NCBI RefSeq assembly: GCF_000382365.1
Contig: NZ_KB908215.1
Coordinates: 992,001 to 1,056,000, forward strand
Origin: Pannonibacter phragmitetus DSM 14782
Lineage (GTDB): Bacteria > Pseudomonadota > Alphaproteobacteria > Rhizobiales > Stappiaceae
DNA length: 64,000 nt
Direction: 5' to 3'
The notes beneath the pieces were generated by a model. It was not told the DNA's origin. It ran no database searches and saw nothing but the letters and a program-made list of their open reading frames with translations. The translations under genes and the position numbers were made by a program. Shown here one piece after another: positions 1 to 7,128 of the stretch (positions within the stretch are counted from its first letter, which is position 1; every line of letters begins with the position of its first letter).

Positions 1-315
1 CAGCGCCTCATCGGCGCCCAGAAGCAGCGAATCCGTGGCCAGGAAATGCGCGGTCAGCATTGATGCGGTGGAGCCGCAGGCCCCCGCGATGGCCTCCACC
101 GCACAGTAGAGCGCCGGCCCGGACAGGCCGATGCCGCCATAAGCTTCGGGCAGGTTCATCCCCATGATGCCCATCCCGGCCAACGCCGGACGATGCAGGG
201 TCGCAAATCGGGACTTTGCATCGATTTCGGCGGCGGCAGGCGCCAGTATCTTGCTGGAGAACCGTTCGATCTGGCCGATGACGGCCTGTTCTTCGCTGTT
301 CAGGTCAAGGCTCAT
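1..315 (-). CDS. Acyl-CoA dehydrogenase, N-terminal part (cut by window edge)
   Basis: Only the first 105 residues are present; the gene runs off the left edge. Translated from the ATG at 315, it begins MSLDLNSEEQAVI and continues through LAPAAAEID, a GIMGMNLPEAYGG segment and a stretch ending near CGSTASMLTAHFL, which is the helical N-terminal domain of FAD-dependent acyl-CoA dehydrogenases. These enzymes oxidise acyl-CoA thioesters to 2-enoyl-CoA and pass electrons to ETF. The start codon overlaps the stop of the upstream CoA-transferase gene by four bases (ATGA), so the two are translationally coupled and probably act on one acyl-CoA substrate. The substrate cannot be told from this part. 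Confidence 0.85.
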   Translation of the reverse strand, partial: MSLDLNSEEQAVIGQIERFSSKILAPAAAEIDAKSRFATLHRPALAGMGIMGMNLPEAYGGIGLSGPALYCAVEAIAGACGSTASMLTAHFLATDSLLLGADEAL

Positions 316-1493
316 CGGGGCTCTCCCTGCTTGTGCCGCAGTTGTTGCAGAATATCCTGGGTGTGGGCGCCCAGGGCGGGCGCCGGCCGGCGTCCGCCCC
401 GCGGCGCACCGCTAAAATGCACCGGTTGCTCTGGCACGGTGACAGTGCCGAGGGCGGGATGCTCCACTGTTGATGCCAGCCCGCGAGCCCGCACTTGCGG
501 CGAGTTCCAGGCCTCGGATACCGAGCACAGGGCAGCAGCCGGAATGCCCGCCTCGGACAAAACCGCTACAGCCTCCTTCGCGTTGCGGTCGGCGGCCCAG
601 CTTTCGATGTGCTGCGCCAGCGCCGGCTCGTTCTGCCGCCGCAAGGCATCGCTGGCAAAACGCGGATCGTCCGCCAGGTCCGGCGCGCCGATGGCGGCCG
701 CGAAACGCTCGAACAGCCGGTCGTTCAGCACCGCAACGGTGAACCCGCCGTCACTCGCCGGATAGGTGCCGAAGGGGGCCGAAAGCGCATGCTTGTTGCC
801 CGTCCGTCTTGGCGTCTCACCCGCCATCAGAGCCCGGCAGGCCGCAACCGGCATCATCGACACCAACGAGTCGTAGAGCGCCAGATCGACATGCCGCCCC
901 CTGCCGCTGCAGCTGCGGTCGAACAGCGCTACCATCGCCCCGAAGGCCGCGAACATGCCGCCGGCAACGTCGGCAAAGGCTTCGCCGACCATCATGGGCG
1001 GCCCGTCTCCGGCGCCAGTCATATCCATCAGCCCGCTCATCGCCTGGATGATGATGTCATAGGCCGGCTGCATCCGGTTCGGGCCTGTCTGGCCGAACCC
1101 GGACACAGAAACATAGACCAGCCGGGGACAGGCCTCGCACAGCGCTTGCGCCCCCAACCCGAACCGCTCCATCACACCGGGGCGGAAGTTTTCGACCAGT
1201 ACGTCGCACTCCGCCGCCAGCGCCCGGGCCGCCGCCGCGCCTTCTTCGGATTTCAGATCCAGAATGATCGATTTCTTGCCGCGGTTCACCGATTGGAACA
1301 GCAGGCTCTCGCCGTCCCTGAACGGACCGATATGGCGGTAATCGTCGCCCGTAGGAGGCTCGACCTTGATCACCTCCGCACCCAGATCAGCCATCAGCGC
1401 CGTGCAGTAGGGCCCGGCCAGAACGCGGGAGAAATCCAGCACCCGAACACCCTCGAGCGGCTTGCGGCCTGCGGTTCTGTCAGTTTCGAACAT
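312..1493 (-). CDS. Class III CoA-transferase (CaiB/BaiF family)
   Basis: 393 residues, the usual length for a family III CoA-transferase. The N-terminus has the family pattern GVRVLDFSRVLAGPYC, DLGAEVIKVEPP and the DLKSEEG region; an aspartate in EAFADVAGG (about residue 175) sits where the catalytic Asp that forms the aspartyl-CoA anhydride lies. It moves CoA between acyl donors and acceptors in the cytoplasm. It overlaps the following acyl-CoA dehydrogenase gene by 4 bp, and a LysR gene starts divergently 85 bp away, so this looks like a small regulated operon for degrading an organic acid. Family assignment is firm; substrate is unknown. Confidence 0.9.
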   Translation of the reverse strand: MFETDRTAGRKPLEGVRVLDFSRVLAGPYCTALMADLGAEVIKVEPPTGDDYRHIGPFRDGESLLFQSVNRGKKSIILDLKSEEGAAAARALAAECDVLVENFRPGVMERFGLGAQALCEACPRLVYVSVSGFGQTGPNRMQPAYDIIIQAMSGLMDMTGAGDGPPMMVGEAFADVAGGMFAAFGAMVALFDRSCSGRGRHVDLALYDSLVSMMPVAACRALMAGETPRRTGNKHALSAPFGTYPASDGGFTVAVLNDRLFERFAAAIGAPDLADDPRFASDALRRQNEPALAQHIESWAADRNAKEAVAVLSEAGIPAAALCSVSEAWNSPQVRARGLASTVEHPALGTVTVPEQPVHFSGAPRGGRRPAPALGAHTQDILQQLRHKQGEPR

Positions 1494-1568
1494 GCATCCC
1501 CCATCATTTGTTTACTGGAGGATAGCGTCCGGTTGGGTATACTCGGAAATAAGAGCGCGATATAAAGG

Positions 1569-1586
1569 ATATTCTCGTTTGAATAT
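1569..1586. promoter_or_regulatory. Inverted repeat, candidate LysR operator
   Basis: ATATTC, six bases, GAATAT forms a perfect inverted repeat between the divergent CoA-transferase and LysR genes. LysR regulators usually bind interrupted AT-rich dyads near the divergent promoter and autoregulate. The repeat overlaps the proposed TTG start of the LysR gene, which would allow autorepression. Inference from position and symmetry only. Confidence 0.4.
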
Positions 1587-2514
1587 ACCATTGAACTTCC
1601 GTCAAGTCGAAGTCCTGCTGGCAGTCGCGGACACCGGAAGCACCGCTGCGGCAAGCCGCGCGCTGAATACCTCGCAGCCCGCAGTTTCGCTGGCCATTTC
1701 CCGCTGCGAGGAAGTGTTCGGGCAGAAGCTTTTCATCCGTATCCCCGGACGCGGGATGGAACTGACCCCGTTCGGGCAGCACAAGCTCGCCCAGTTGCGC
1801 GAATTGGAGAAGCAGGCGCGCTGGGTCCTGAGCGGCGGTGAAGGAACGCCGGAATTCTTGCATCTCGGGGTGTTTTCCACCCTGGGGCCGCGCCACGCTC
1901 CGCAGTTGGTGCGAGACTTTCTGAAGGCCCACCCCAACACCGAAGTCCGTATCCTTGAAGGCGACCTGCAAACGCTGTTCGACTGGCTCAGCGAGGGCCG
2001 GATTGACTTGGCGCTGCTCTACGATTTCGGTATTCCGTCCGACTTCGTCATCAGGCCCCTGGCCGCGGCCGAGCCCTATGCCCTGCTGCCGCAGGGACAC
2101 AGGCTCGCCGGACGGAGCAGCCTGCACGGCGAAGAGCTGGCACAGGAGCCGGTCATCCTGGTGAACCTGCCGCACAGCCGCAGCTATTTCCTGTCGCTGT
2201 TGCAGAATGCCAGCGTCCCGGTACGTGTCGCCCACGAAACCGGCTCGATTGAAATGCTGCGATCAATGGTGGCCAACGGGTTCGGTATCGGCCTGTTGGC
2301 AACTGACCTGCCTGGCGACACCTGTTACGATGGCAGTCCGGTAGTCCGTGTGCCTCTGGCTGGCCATCCACCACCGCACCGGATTGCCATTGCCCATCGC
2401 GGCGCGACGCTTCGGCGGCCAGTCATTCAGGCTTTTACAGCCTTTACCGAAGCCTATTTCAGCTCGCCAACCCGAGCACCAAGCGCCTGCGGAAGCAAAT
2501 CTGCGGCGTCATGA
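1579..2514 (+). CDS. LysR-family transcriptional regulator
   Basis: 311 residues from the TTG at 1579. The reading frame is open further upstream, but the LysR helix-turn-helix (NFRQVEVLLAVADTG, then SQPAVSLAISRCEEVFG) begins immediately after this TTG, and AAAGGA lies nine bases before it. A second in-frame TTG at 1591 is possible but lacks a ribosome-binding site. The C-terminal two thirds is a periplasmic-binding-like effector domain, ending with SMVANGFGIGLLATDLP, which fits the second subdomain. It is divergent from the CoA-transferase/acyl-CoA dehydrogenase pair, which it probably controls. The effector is unknown. Confidence 0.88.
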   Translation: MNIPLNFRQVEVLLAVADTGSTAAASRALNTSQPAVSLAISRCEEVFGQKLFIRIPGRGMELTPFGQHKLAQLRELEKQARWVLSGGEGTPEFLHLGVFSTLGPRHAPQLVRDFLKAHPNTEVRILEGDLQTLFDWLSEGRIDLALLYDFGIPSDFVIRPLAAAEPYALLPQGHRLAGRSSLHGEELAQEPVILVNLPHSRSYFLSLLQNASVPVRVAHETGSIEMLRSMVANGFGIGLLATDLPGDTCYDGSPVVRVPLAGHPPPHRIAIAHRGATLRRPVIQAFTAFTEAYFSSPTRAPSACGSKSAAS

Positions 2515-2517
2515 ACT

Positions 2518-2688
2518 GTGGACCGCAGTATCACTGCCTTCAATTATATCCATGAATTCTGCGCCGACTGGCGGCATTCAATCACTGTTGAGACCCTCGC
2601 GGACGCAGATCAGGCAGTCGAATGCCCTTTTGCTCTCCATCGCTCTTCTATGTGGGGCGTAGCCATGACAGTGCTCTATACAATTTAG
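2518..2688 (+). pseudogene. Degenerate fragment resembling pRiA4b ORF-3-like proteins
   Basis: An open stretch from a GTG at 2518 to a TAG at 2686 contains AFNYIHEFCADWRHSITVE, which resembles the conserved FxYxYDFGDxWxHxIxVE core of plasmid pRiA4b ORF-3-like proteins, often found on mobile DNA. The normal flanking parts of that domain are missing and the conserved FGD is altered to FCAD. I read it as a remnant inside a patch of broken mobile DNA. The match is by eye on about 20 residues, so it is tentative. Confidence 0.4.
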
Positions 2689-2738
2689 CGCTTCGCCGTA
2701 CGGCGCGTCTTAAAAGGTCTTCGAGCGTCTTGAATCGG

Positions 2739-2839
2739 ATGGGACAGCCTCTTTCGATGGATTTGCGTGTTCGCTTGATCGCGGCGATTGATGAGGGGAT
2801 GAGCTGCCGGGCGGCTGCGGCCCGGTTTGGCGTTGCGCC
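2739..2839 (+). pseudogene. IS630-type transposase N-terminal remnant
   Basis: The frame starting at the ATG at 2739 reads [20 protein letters not shown] followed by [17 protein letters not shown]. This is the first helix-turn-helix of IS630-family transposases. The similarity stops abruptly at about 2839, where the sequence switches to the 3' end of an aldehyde dehydrogenase gene in another frame. No DDE catalytic domain follows. It is a truncated remnant, not a working transposase. Confidence 0.65.
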
Positions 2840-2938
2840 TTCTACGGCGGCATCAAGCAGTCCGGCCAGGGCCGCGAAGGCTCCCGCTACGGCCTTGAGG
2901 ACTACACCGAGATGAAATACCTCTGCCTCAGCATCTGA
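2840..2938 (+). pseudogene. 3' end of a succinate-semialdehyde dehydrogenase-like gene
   Basis: From 2840 the frame reads [15 protein letters not shown], then [17 protein letters not shown] and a TGA at 2936. This is the C-terminal signature of NAD(P)-dependent succinate-semialdehyde dehydrogenases (GabD type, usually GGxKxSGxGREG...EYxExKYxC). Everything upstream has been replaced by a transposase fragment. The junction is consistent with a deletion between an insertion sequence and a former gabD-like gene. The natural terminator that follows at 2961 appears to have been kept. Confidence 0.7.
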
Positions 2939-2960
2939 AGATAGCGGCAGACTGAAACAC

Positions 2961-2998
2961 AAATCCCCCGGAGCAGGCACGCTCCGGGGGATTTTTTT
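2961..2998 (+). terminator. Strong rho-independent terminator
   Basis: AATCCCCCGGAGC (2962-2974) pairs with GCTCCGGGGGATT (2981-2993) around a six-base loop and runs into seven Ts. It follows the truncated aldehyde dehydrogenase 3' end, so it was probably that gene's terminator. Confidence 0.9.
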
Positions 2999-3046
2999 GG
3001 GGCACGCCCAGTTCAAAAGAAAAAACTACTTACTATTCTAATGCAA

Positions 3047-3760
3047 CTATATCGACCCAGGTTCAATCTTGAACCCACTGACCTCAATAAAGACGTTCTC
3101 AGCAGCCATCCGTTTCTGTCTTTCCCAGTCAGCGCCTGCATCGATGGGCGAGGACCTCTGGCCTGCAATCTGCACAGTTACACCGGCCTCAGCGTTTCGC
3201 TTATGATTAATCGTACCTTCGACGCGTTCTGCTTTATATCCTTCAAGAAGAACAAAGACGTCTCGGCCTTGCCGTTGATACGCGCGTATGTAACCTCGAC
3301 ATTTACTACCAATCTTTGTGATTATGTCTTCAATAATAAATTCACTATTTGCAAGCCTCGTCCTCGTAACATTCTTCAGTGTATATGCTGCTGAGTAATC
3401 TGACCCAGCTGCAAGTGACACAGAGAACCCGGGGAATTTTTGCGCGCCAAGCTTGGCCATTGAGCTGCCATCGATTTTTTCTTCGCTTGCCGCGACAATT
3501 ACGCCCGACTCATCAACCTCAGGCGAAGCATATTTCGTGTCAACATCGCAGAATTGATCAATTCGAGCTCCGGAAACCAGCTTTTTGGGCGATCCGATTG
3601 TCGTATAAATACCACCGATGGTCAGTTTTGTTTCAAATGGCGCGATCGCTGCGTCGGCACCAAAAAAATTGGACTTATCGACCTGATCTATCGGATGTCT
3701 ATGACATGCTACGGCAAATACCGCGATAAAAATACTACCATAAATCTTGACTCTACGCAT
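3047..3760 (-). CDS. Orphan lipoprotein of unknown function
   Basis: 237 residues from the ATG at 3760, which is preceded by a GAGGGGG ribosome-binding site; a longer frame exists but would put 12 residues before the signal peptide. The N-terminus MRRVKIYGSIFIAVFAVAC ends in a lipobox-like VAC, so Cys19 is the likely lipidated residue. The rest has no domain I recognise: a mature region with TLKNVTRTRLANSEFIIED and a CRGYIRAY segment, probably beta-rich. The gene is clearly more AT-rich than its neighbours and lies between broken mobile-element pieces and the 3' end of a tRNA gene, so it was probably acquired by transfer. No function can be assigned. Confidence 0.7.
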   Translation of the reverse strand: MRRVKIYGSIFIAVFAVACHRHPIDQVDKSNFFGADAAIAPFETKLTIGGIYTTIGSPKKLVSGARIDQFCDVDTKYASPEVDESGVIVAASEEKIDGSSMAKLGAQKFPGFSVSLAAGSDYSAAYTLKNVTRTRLANSEFIIEDIITKIGSKCRGYIRAYQRQGRDVFVLLEGYKAERVEGTINHKRNAEAGVTVQIAGQRSSPIDAGADWERQKRMAAENVFIEVSGFKIEPGSI

Positions 3761-4028
3761 AGCATCCCCCTCGTCAACGAGTTGCACACTCCCCAATGAA
3801 ATACTTTCATTACGCGCATACAGTGTAACGTAAGGTAATATACATGTTCAAGCTGTTTCAAAGAAGCGGTTTCTTTTTCTCTTGCGCGGCAACACAGCAG
3901 TTGGGCGAATGAAAGAGAACAAAATAAACTGCGAGAGCAGTGCTGGCGAAGCAGAGCAAGGCATCGCGGCCTTCAAGATAAAAATCGCCAAGCGCCTTGA
4001 TATTTTTAGGTCGATTTGGAGAGAAAAA
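3761..4028. other. AT-rich spacer between the lipoprotein gene and tRNA-Arg
   Basis: No open frame of convincing length on either strand. The stretch is AT-rich like the lipoprotein gene and must hold that gene's promoter (reading leftward) and the end of the tRNA transcript. I see no clear repeat of the tRNA 3' end here. Confidence 0.5.
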
Positions 4029-4105
4029 TGGCGCGCCCGAAAGGATTCGAACCTCTGACCCCCAGATTCGTAGTCTGGTGCTCTATCCAGCTGAGCTACG
4101 GGCGC
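4029..4105 (-). tRNA. tRNA-Arg (anticodon ACG)
   Basis: Read on the minus strand, this 77-nt gene folds as a normal cloverleaf. GCGCCCG (4105-4099) pairs with CGGGCGC (4039-4033), the anticodon stem is CCAGA/TCTGG with loop CTACGAA, and the T arm contains GGTTCGAATCC. The discriminator is G and the 3' CCA (4031-4029) is encoded. Anticodon ACG reads CGU, and CGC/CGA after inosine modification. Its 3' end faces the accessory patch at 2518-3760, the usual orientation for an integration site. Confidence 0.95.
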
Positions 4106-4580
4106 GCAGTGCCTGTGTGAGGCAGTGTCCGGTTGCTGGCCTTCAGGATAAACCGTTGAAGGAACCGGACAGCTGTTCGTTCACCGCGTTGCCGCGGCGG
4201 CTGCGAACGAGGCGGTATCTACCGGCCTCCCGGACGGAATGCAAGGGGCGTTTTCGAGTTTTTTTATCCGGCGCCGGAAAACCGCAGCCTCTTGCGGAAA
4301 AATAACGGGCAAGCCGCTGTGCATGGCGGTGGATAACATATCCGGCAAAGGGCCTTCGCCCTCCCGCCCTGGCAAAAGCCCTCAGATCTGATTTGGCCTG
4401 AGGTCCGGAGCAGCCCCTGCCCCGCCGCAAAGGCTCTGCCGGAAGGCGCCGGTGAAGGCATGCCCCACGGGCCTGCATCTCATGCCGAGGCTTTGGACGC
4501 TCACGCATCACGCGCTGAAAAGACTCAGGCACCAAACGAACTTGAGAAGCTCCCGGCCTGCCGGGCTCATTGGCAGCCGG
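4106..4580. other. Noncoding stretch upstream of tRNA-Arg, with a dispersed repeat
   Basis: Open frames here are arginine-rich and lack ribosome-binding sites, so I see no gene. The part next to 4105 must carry the tRNA promoter. Positions about 4490-4556 hold a copy of a dispersed repeat also found at 44268-44338. Confidence 0.5.
4490..4556. repeat. Dispersed intergenic repeat, copy 1
   Basis: This stretch shares AGGCTTTG, ACGCATCACGC, CTCAGGC and CTTGA blocks, in the same order and spacing, with 44268-44338. Both copies lie in intergenic DNA next to a gene 3' end or start. The type is probably a small palindromic alphaproteobacterial repeat. Confidence 0.55.
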
Positions 4581-6098
4581 TCACGCCTCCGGCACGGCGC
4601 GCTGCGGCAGTTGGATGCAGAAAGTGGTGCCGGGGCCCGTGTCTTCCAGCACAAGGCGTCCACCGTGGGCACGGACGATTTCAAGGGCGATGGCAAGGCC
4701 AAGGCCGGTGCCGCCGTTCTTTGTTCCGCTCTGGAAGGCCCGGAACAGACCTGCACGCACGGCAGGGGGAATGCCGGGCCCGGTATCCCTGACACGGATG
4801 AGGCATTCGCCTTCAATCAGCGCCGCTTCAATGGTCAGGCGGCAGACATGGGCGGCATCTGCGCCCGCTTCCATCGCCTGCACGGCATTGCGGCACAGGT
4901 TGACCAGCACCCGGAACAGCTGCTCCGGATCTGCCTCCAGCTCGAAGCCTTCGGCCACGCGGCTCTCGAATTCGATGTCCGGATGCTCGGCAAGCGCCAG
5001 CAGCTCGGCCACGTCGCTCACCACCCGCTCAAGGCGGATCAGGCGGCGGCGCGGCGGCTCTTCCCGCGCCTTGCCATAGGCCATCACGGCCTGGGTGTAG
5101 CCGACCGCACGATCCAGCGTTGCCAGGATCTTCGGCACCAGCCGCTTCACGGTTGGATCGGGCACATGCTCGATACGCTCCATGAACAGCTGTGCCGAGG
5201 CCAGAAGGTTGCGCAGGTCATGGTTGATCTTGGACACGGCAAGACCAAGATCAGCCAGCCGCTGCTTCTGGTGCAGGGCGCGGGAGAGTGCCGTCTGCAT
5301 ATCCGCAAGCCGCTTTTCCGCATCGCCGATCTCGTCGTCACGTCCGCCCGGCACAATGATCCGCGCCGTATCCTCGGGATCTTCGGCAAAGCGGGCCATG
5401 GACGCAGACAGGCGCTGCAGCGGGCGCACGAACATCCAGCGCAGCGCCAGATAGACGAGGCTGGCCGTGATCACCGAGATGATCAGCGTCAGCCCGAGGA
5501 TGCGGCCCGAGAAGGCCAGCATGTCCTTGCGCAGCATGGCGACCGGAAGCACGATGTCCACCTTCTGCACGTCATCCCCGGCGCTGGAGCCCATCGGCAG
5601 CGGCTGGCTGACGCGCATCAGGCCGGAGCCATCGGAGAACAGCACCCCGACGCTGTCGCGGATGGCACTCCAGGGCGACTCTTCCTCCATGTCGATGACA
5701 TAGCGGATCTCCTCCGGCAGGCCACTCATGGCGATCAGGCTGCGGCGGCCCTTGTGGGTGAGAGAGATGGCGACGGCCCCCGTCACCCGCATCAGCTCTT
5801 CCTGAAGGCGCGGTGCGATGGTGTTGGTTTCGGACAGGACGGCGGCGGCCACACCGGCGGTGTTGAGCTTGTCCTTCAGCCAGGTGCTGCGAAAATTGGC
5901 GACTGACGGCACATAGACGAAGACTTCCGACAGCATGACGAAAAGCACCGTCAGAAACAGCAATTTGCCGGACAGGCCGGCCGAACGGCGCCGGACAGCG
6001 GCCCCTGTGGGGACAACCGCAGGCGGGACGGCGGGCAGCCCTTCACCGGGGGGCGGAACGGCCCCTCCGGGCACCATGGGCGGCTGTTCGTGCTTCAT
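4581..6098 (-). CDS. Membrane sensor histidine kinase
   Basis: 505 residues from the ATG at 6098, which has GGAG about ten bases upstream; an extra 21 codons to 6161 are unlikely. A proline-rich cytoplasmic N-terminus (residues 1-40) is followed by a membrane segment (about 44-64), a periplasmic sensor region of about 135 residues, a second membrane segment (about 201-220) and a HAMP linker. The H box is SKINHDLRNLLAS, with His about 293. The N box (LVNLCRNAVQAM), G1 box (DTGPGIP) and GTGLGLAI ATP-binding box are all present. It autophosphorylates and should pass phosphate to a response regulator, but no regulator gene is adjacent. The signal is unknown. Confidence 0.92.
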   Translation of the reverse strand: MKHEQPPMVPGGAVPPPGEGLPAVPPAVVPTGAAVRRRSAGLSGKLLFLTVLFVMLSEVFVYVPSVANFRSTWLKDKLNTAGVAAAVLSETNTIAPRLQEELMRVTGAVAISLTHKGRRSLIAMSGLPEEIRYVIDMEEESPWSAIRDSVGVLFSDGSGLMRVSQPLPMGSSAGDDVQKVDIVLPVAMLRKDMLAFSGRILGLTLIISVITASLVYLALRWMFVRPLQRLSASMARFAEDPEDTARIIVPGGRDDEIGDAEKRLADMQTALSRALHQKQRLADLGLAVSKINHDLRNLLASAQLFMERIEHVPDPTVKRLVPKILATLDRAVGYTQAVMAYGKAREEPPRRRLIRLERVVSDVAELLALAEHPDIEFESRVAEGFELEADPEQLFRVLVNLCRNAVQAMEAGADAAHVCRLTIEAALIEGECLIRVRDTGPGIPPAVRAGLFRAFQSGTKNGGTGLGLAIALEIVRAHGGRLVLEDTGPGTTFCIQLPQRAVPEA

Positions 6099-6487
6099 CA
6101 CTCTGCTCCAGCGCCCCTCATCCGCCCCAAGCACCTGCTTCAGCTTTATAACCCGGCGCAAGCGGTATGTCAGCTACCCCGCCATCAAGCCGTTGCAGAG
6201 TGGCGATTCCCCTTCGCGGGCCGGCAGGCGCAGGAAGCAGATGCCCGGCAGAACCTGAGCCAGCTGTGCAAATCCTGCCTCCTGCGGCCCGCAGGCAGGG
6301 CAAAGCCGTGCAATGGCGCAGGAAAAGGCGGTTCTGCGTTGACTCACCGCCAGAGCCCTCGTATAAGCGCGCTCGACTCGGACCGGCATCCGGCCTGTCT
6401 CATGGAGCAGGCTTGCCTTGTGGCGGCAGGATGCATCCAGCCTCAAGTTTCAAATAAAAGGGCCGCGCGACGGCGCGGAATAGAAAA
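6099..6487. other. Divergent intergenic region between the kinase gene and rpmH
   Basis: No credible gene. It contains the kinase promoter on the left and a strong sigma-70 promoter for rpmH at 6339-6367. The rpmH transcript would have a leader of about 115 nt. Confidence 0.6.
6339..6367 (+). promoter_or_regulatory. Sigma-70 promoter for rpmH
   Basis: TTGACT (6339-6344), a 17-bp spacer and TATAAG (6362-6367) match the vegetative consensus at near-optimal spacing, upstream of the rpmH-rnpA-yidC operon. Confidence 0.7.
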
Positions 6488-6622
6488 ATGAAGCGTACGT
6501 ATCAACCCAGCCGCCTCGTCCGCAAGCGCCGTCATGGCTTCCGCGCACGCATGGCGACCAAGAATGGCCGTCTGGTCCTGTCCCGCCGCCGGGCAAAGGG
6601 CCGCAAGAGCCTGAGCGCCTGA
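6488..6622 (+). CDS. rpmH: 50S ribosomal protein L34
   Basis: 44 residues, the normal L34 length. It begins [20 protein letters not shown] and ends [11 protein letters not shown], the standard highly basic L34 sequence that packs against 23S rRNA in the large subunit. It heads the conserved rpmH-rnpA-yidC group and has its own strong promoter upstream. It was found by reading the sequence directly because it is so short. Identification is certain. Confidence 0.98.
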   Translation: MKRTYQPSRLVRKRRHGFRARMATKNGRLVLSRRRAKGRKSLSA

Positions 6623-6687
6623 TAGCGCCCTGCAGCGGCGCTTCGGACCACCCTTTCGAGGCTCTGGATTTCAGAACGCCGCAGCAC

Positions 6688-7119
6688 ATGAAAACTCTTA
6701 AAAAGCGCTCCGAGTTTCTGGCCGTCGCCAAAGGTGGACGGACAGACCGGCGCGCTTTTGCGTTACAGGGCCTGAAACGCGCGGATGAAGGCCCGGCCCG
6801 CGTCGGCTACACGGTGACCAAGAAGACCGGCAATGCGGTCGAGCGGAACCGGATCAAGAGACGGCTGCGCGCGGCTGTTGCGCAACTTGAGGACGAGACC
6901 GTACCATCCGGTGCGGATTTTGTGATCATCGGACGCCGCGCCGCGCTGAATCAGCCCTTTGCAGATCTGGTCAGAGAGCTTAACTCAGGGCTCAAGCCTG
7001 CTCTGGAGCGCAAGGGCAACGGATCATGGCAGGGCCGCCGTGACAACCGCAAGCCAAAGGCAGGCGGGCAGGCACAAGGCAAGGAACCCGCACAGGGGTC
7101 AGGACAGAGACAGGGGTAA
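6688..7119 (+). CDS. rnpA: Ribonuclease P protein component
   Basis: 143 residues. RnpA binds the RNase P RNA and helps it mature the 5' ends of tRNAs. The N-terminus MKTLKKRSEFLAVAKGG, the GYTVTKKTGNAVERNRIKRR core (the RNR motif) and the GADFVIIGRRAAL segment are typical. The last 30 or so residues form a Gly/Gln/Lys-rich tail longer than in E. coli RnpA. It follows rpmH by 65 bp and ends 9 bp before yidC. The yidD gene often found between rnpA and yidC is absent here. Confidence 0.96.
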   Translation: MKTLKKRSEFLAVAKGGRTDRRAFALQGLKRADEGPARVGYTVTKKTGNAVERNRIKRRLRAAVAQLEDETVPSGADFVIIGRRAALNQPFADLVRELNSGLKPALERKGNGSWQGRRDNRKPKAGGQAQGKEPAQGSGQRQG

Positions 7120-7128
7120 CCGCAGCTC

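Noticed and set aside
2622-2915. 97-residue open frame as an intact small gene
   Set aside because: It joins a transposase start to an out-of-frame reading of an aldehyde dehydrogenase 3' end, so it is a chimera of remnants.
4143-4535. 130-residue minus-strand open frame next to the tRNA gene
   Set aside because: Arginine-rich translation with no domain, no ribosome-binding site, and it overlaps a dispersed repeat; looks like a by-product of high GC.
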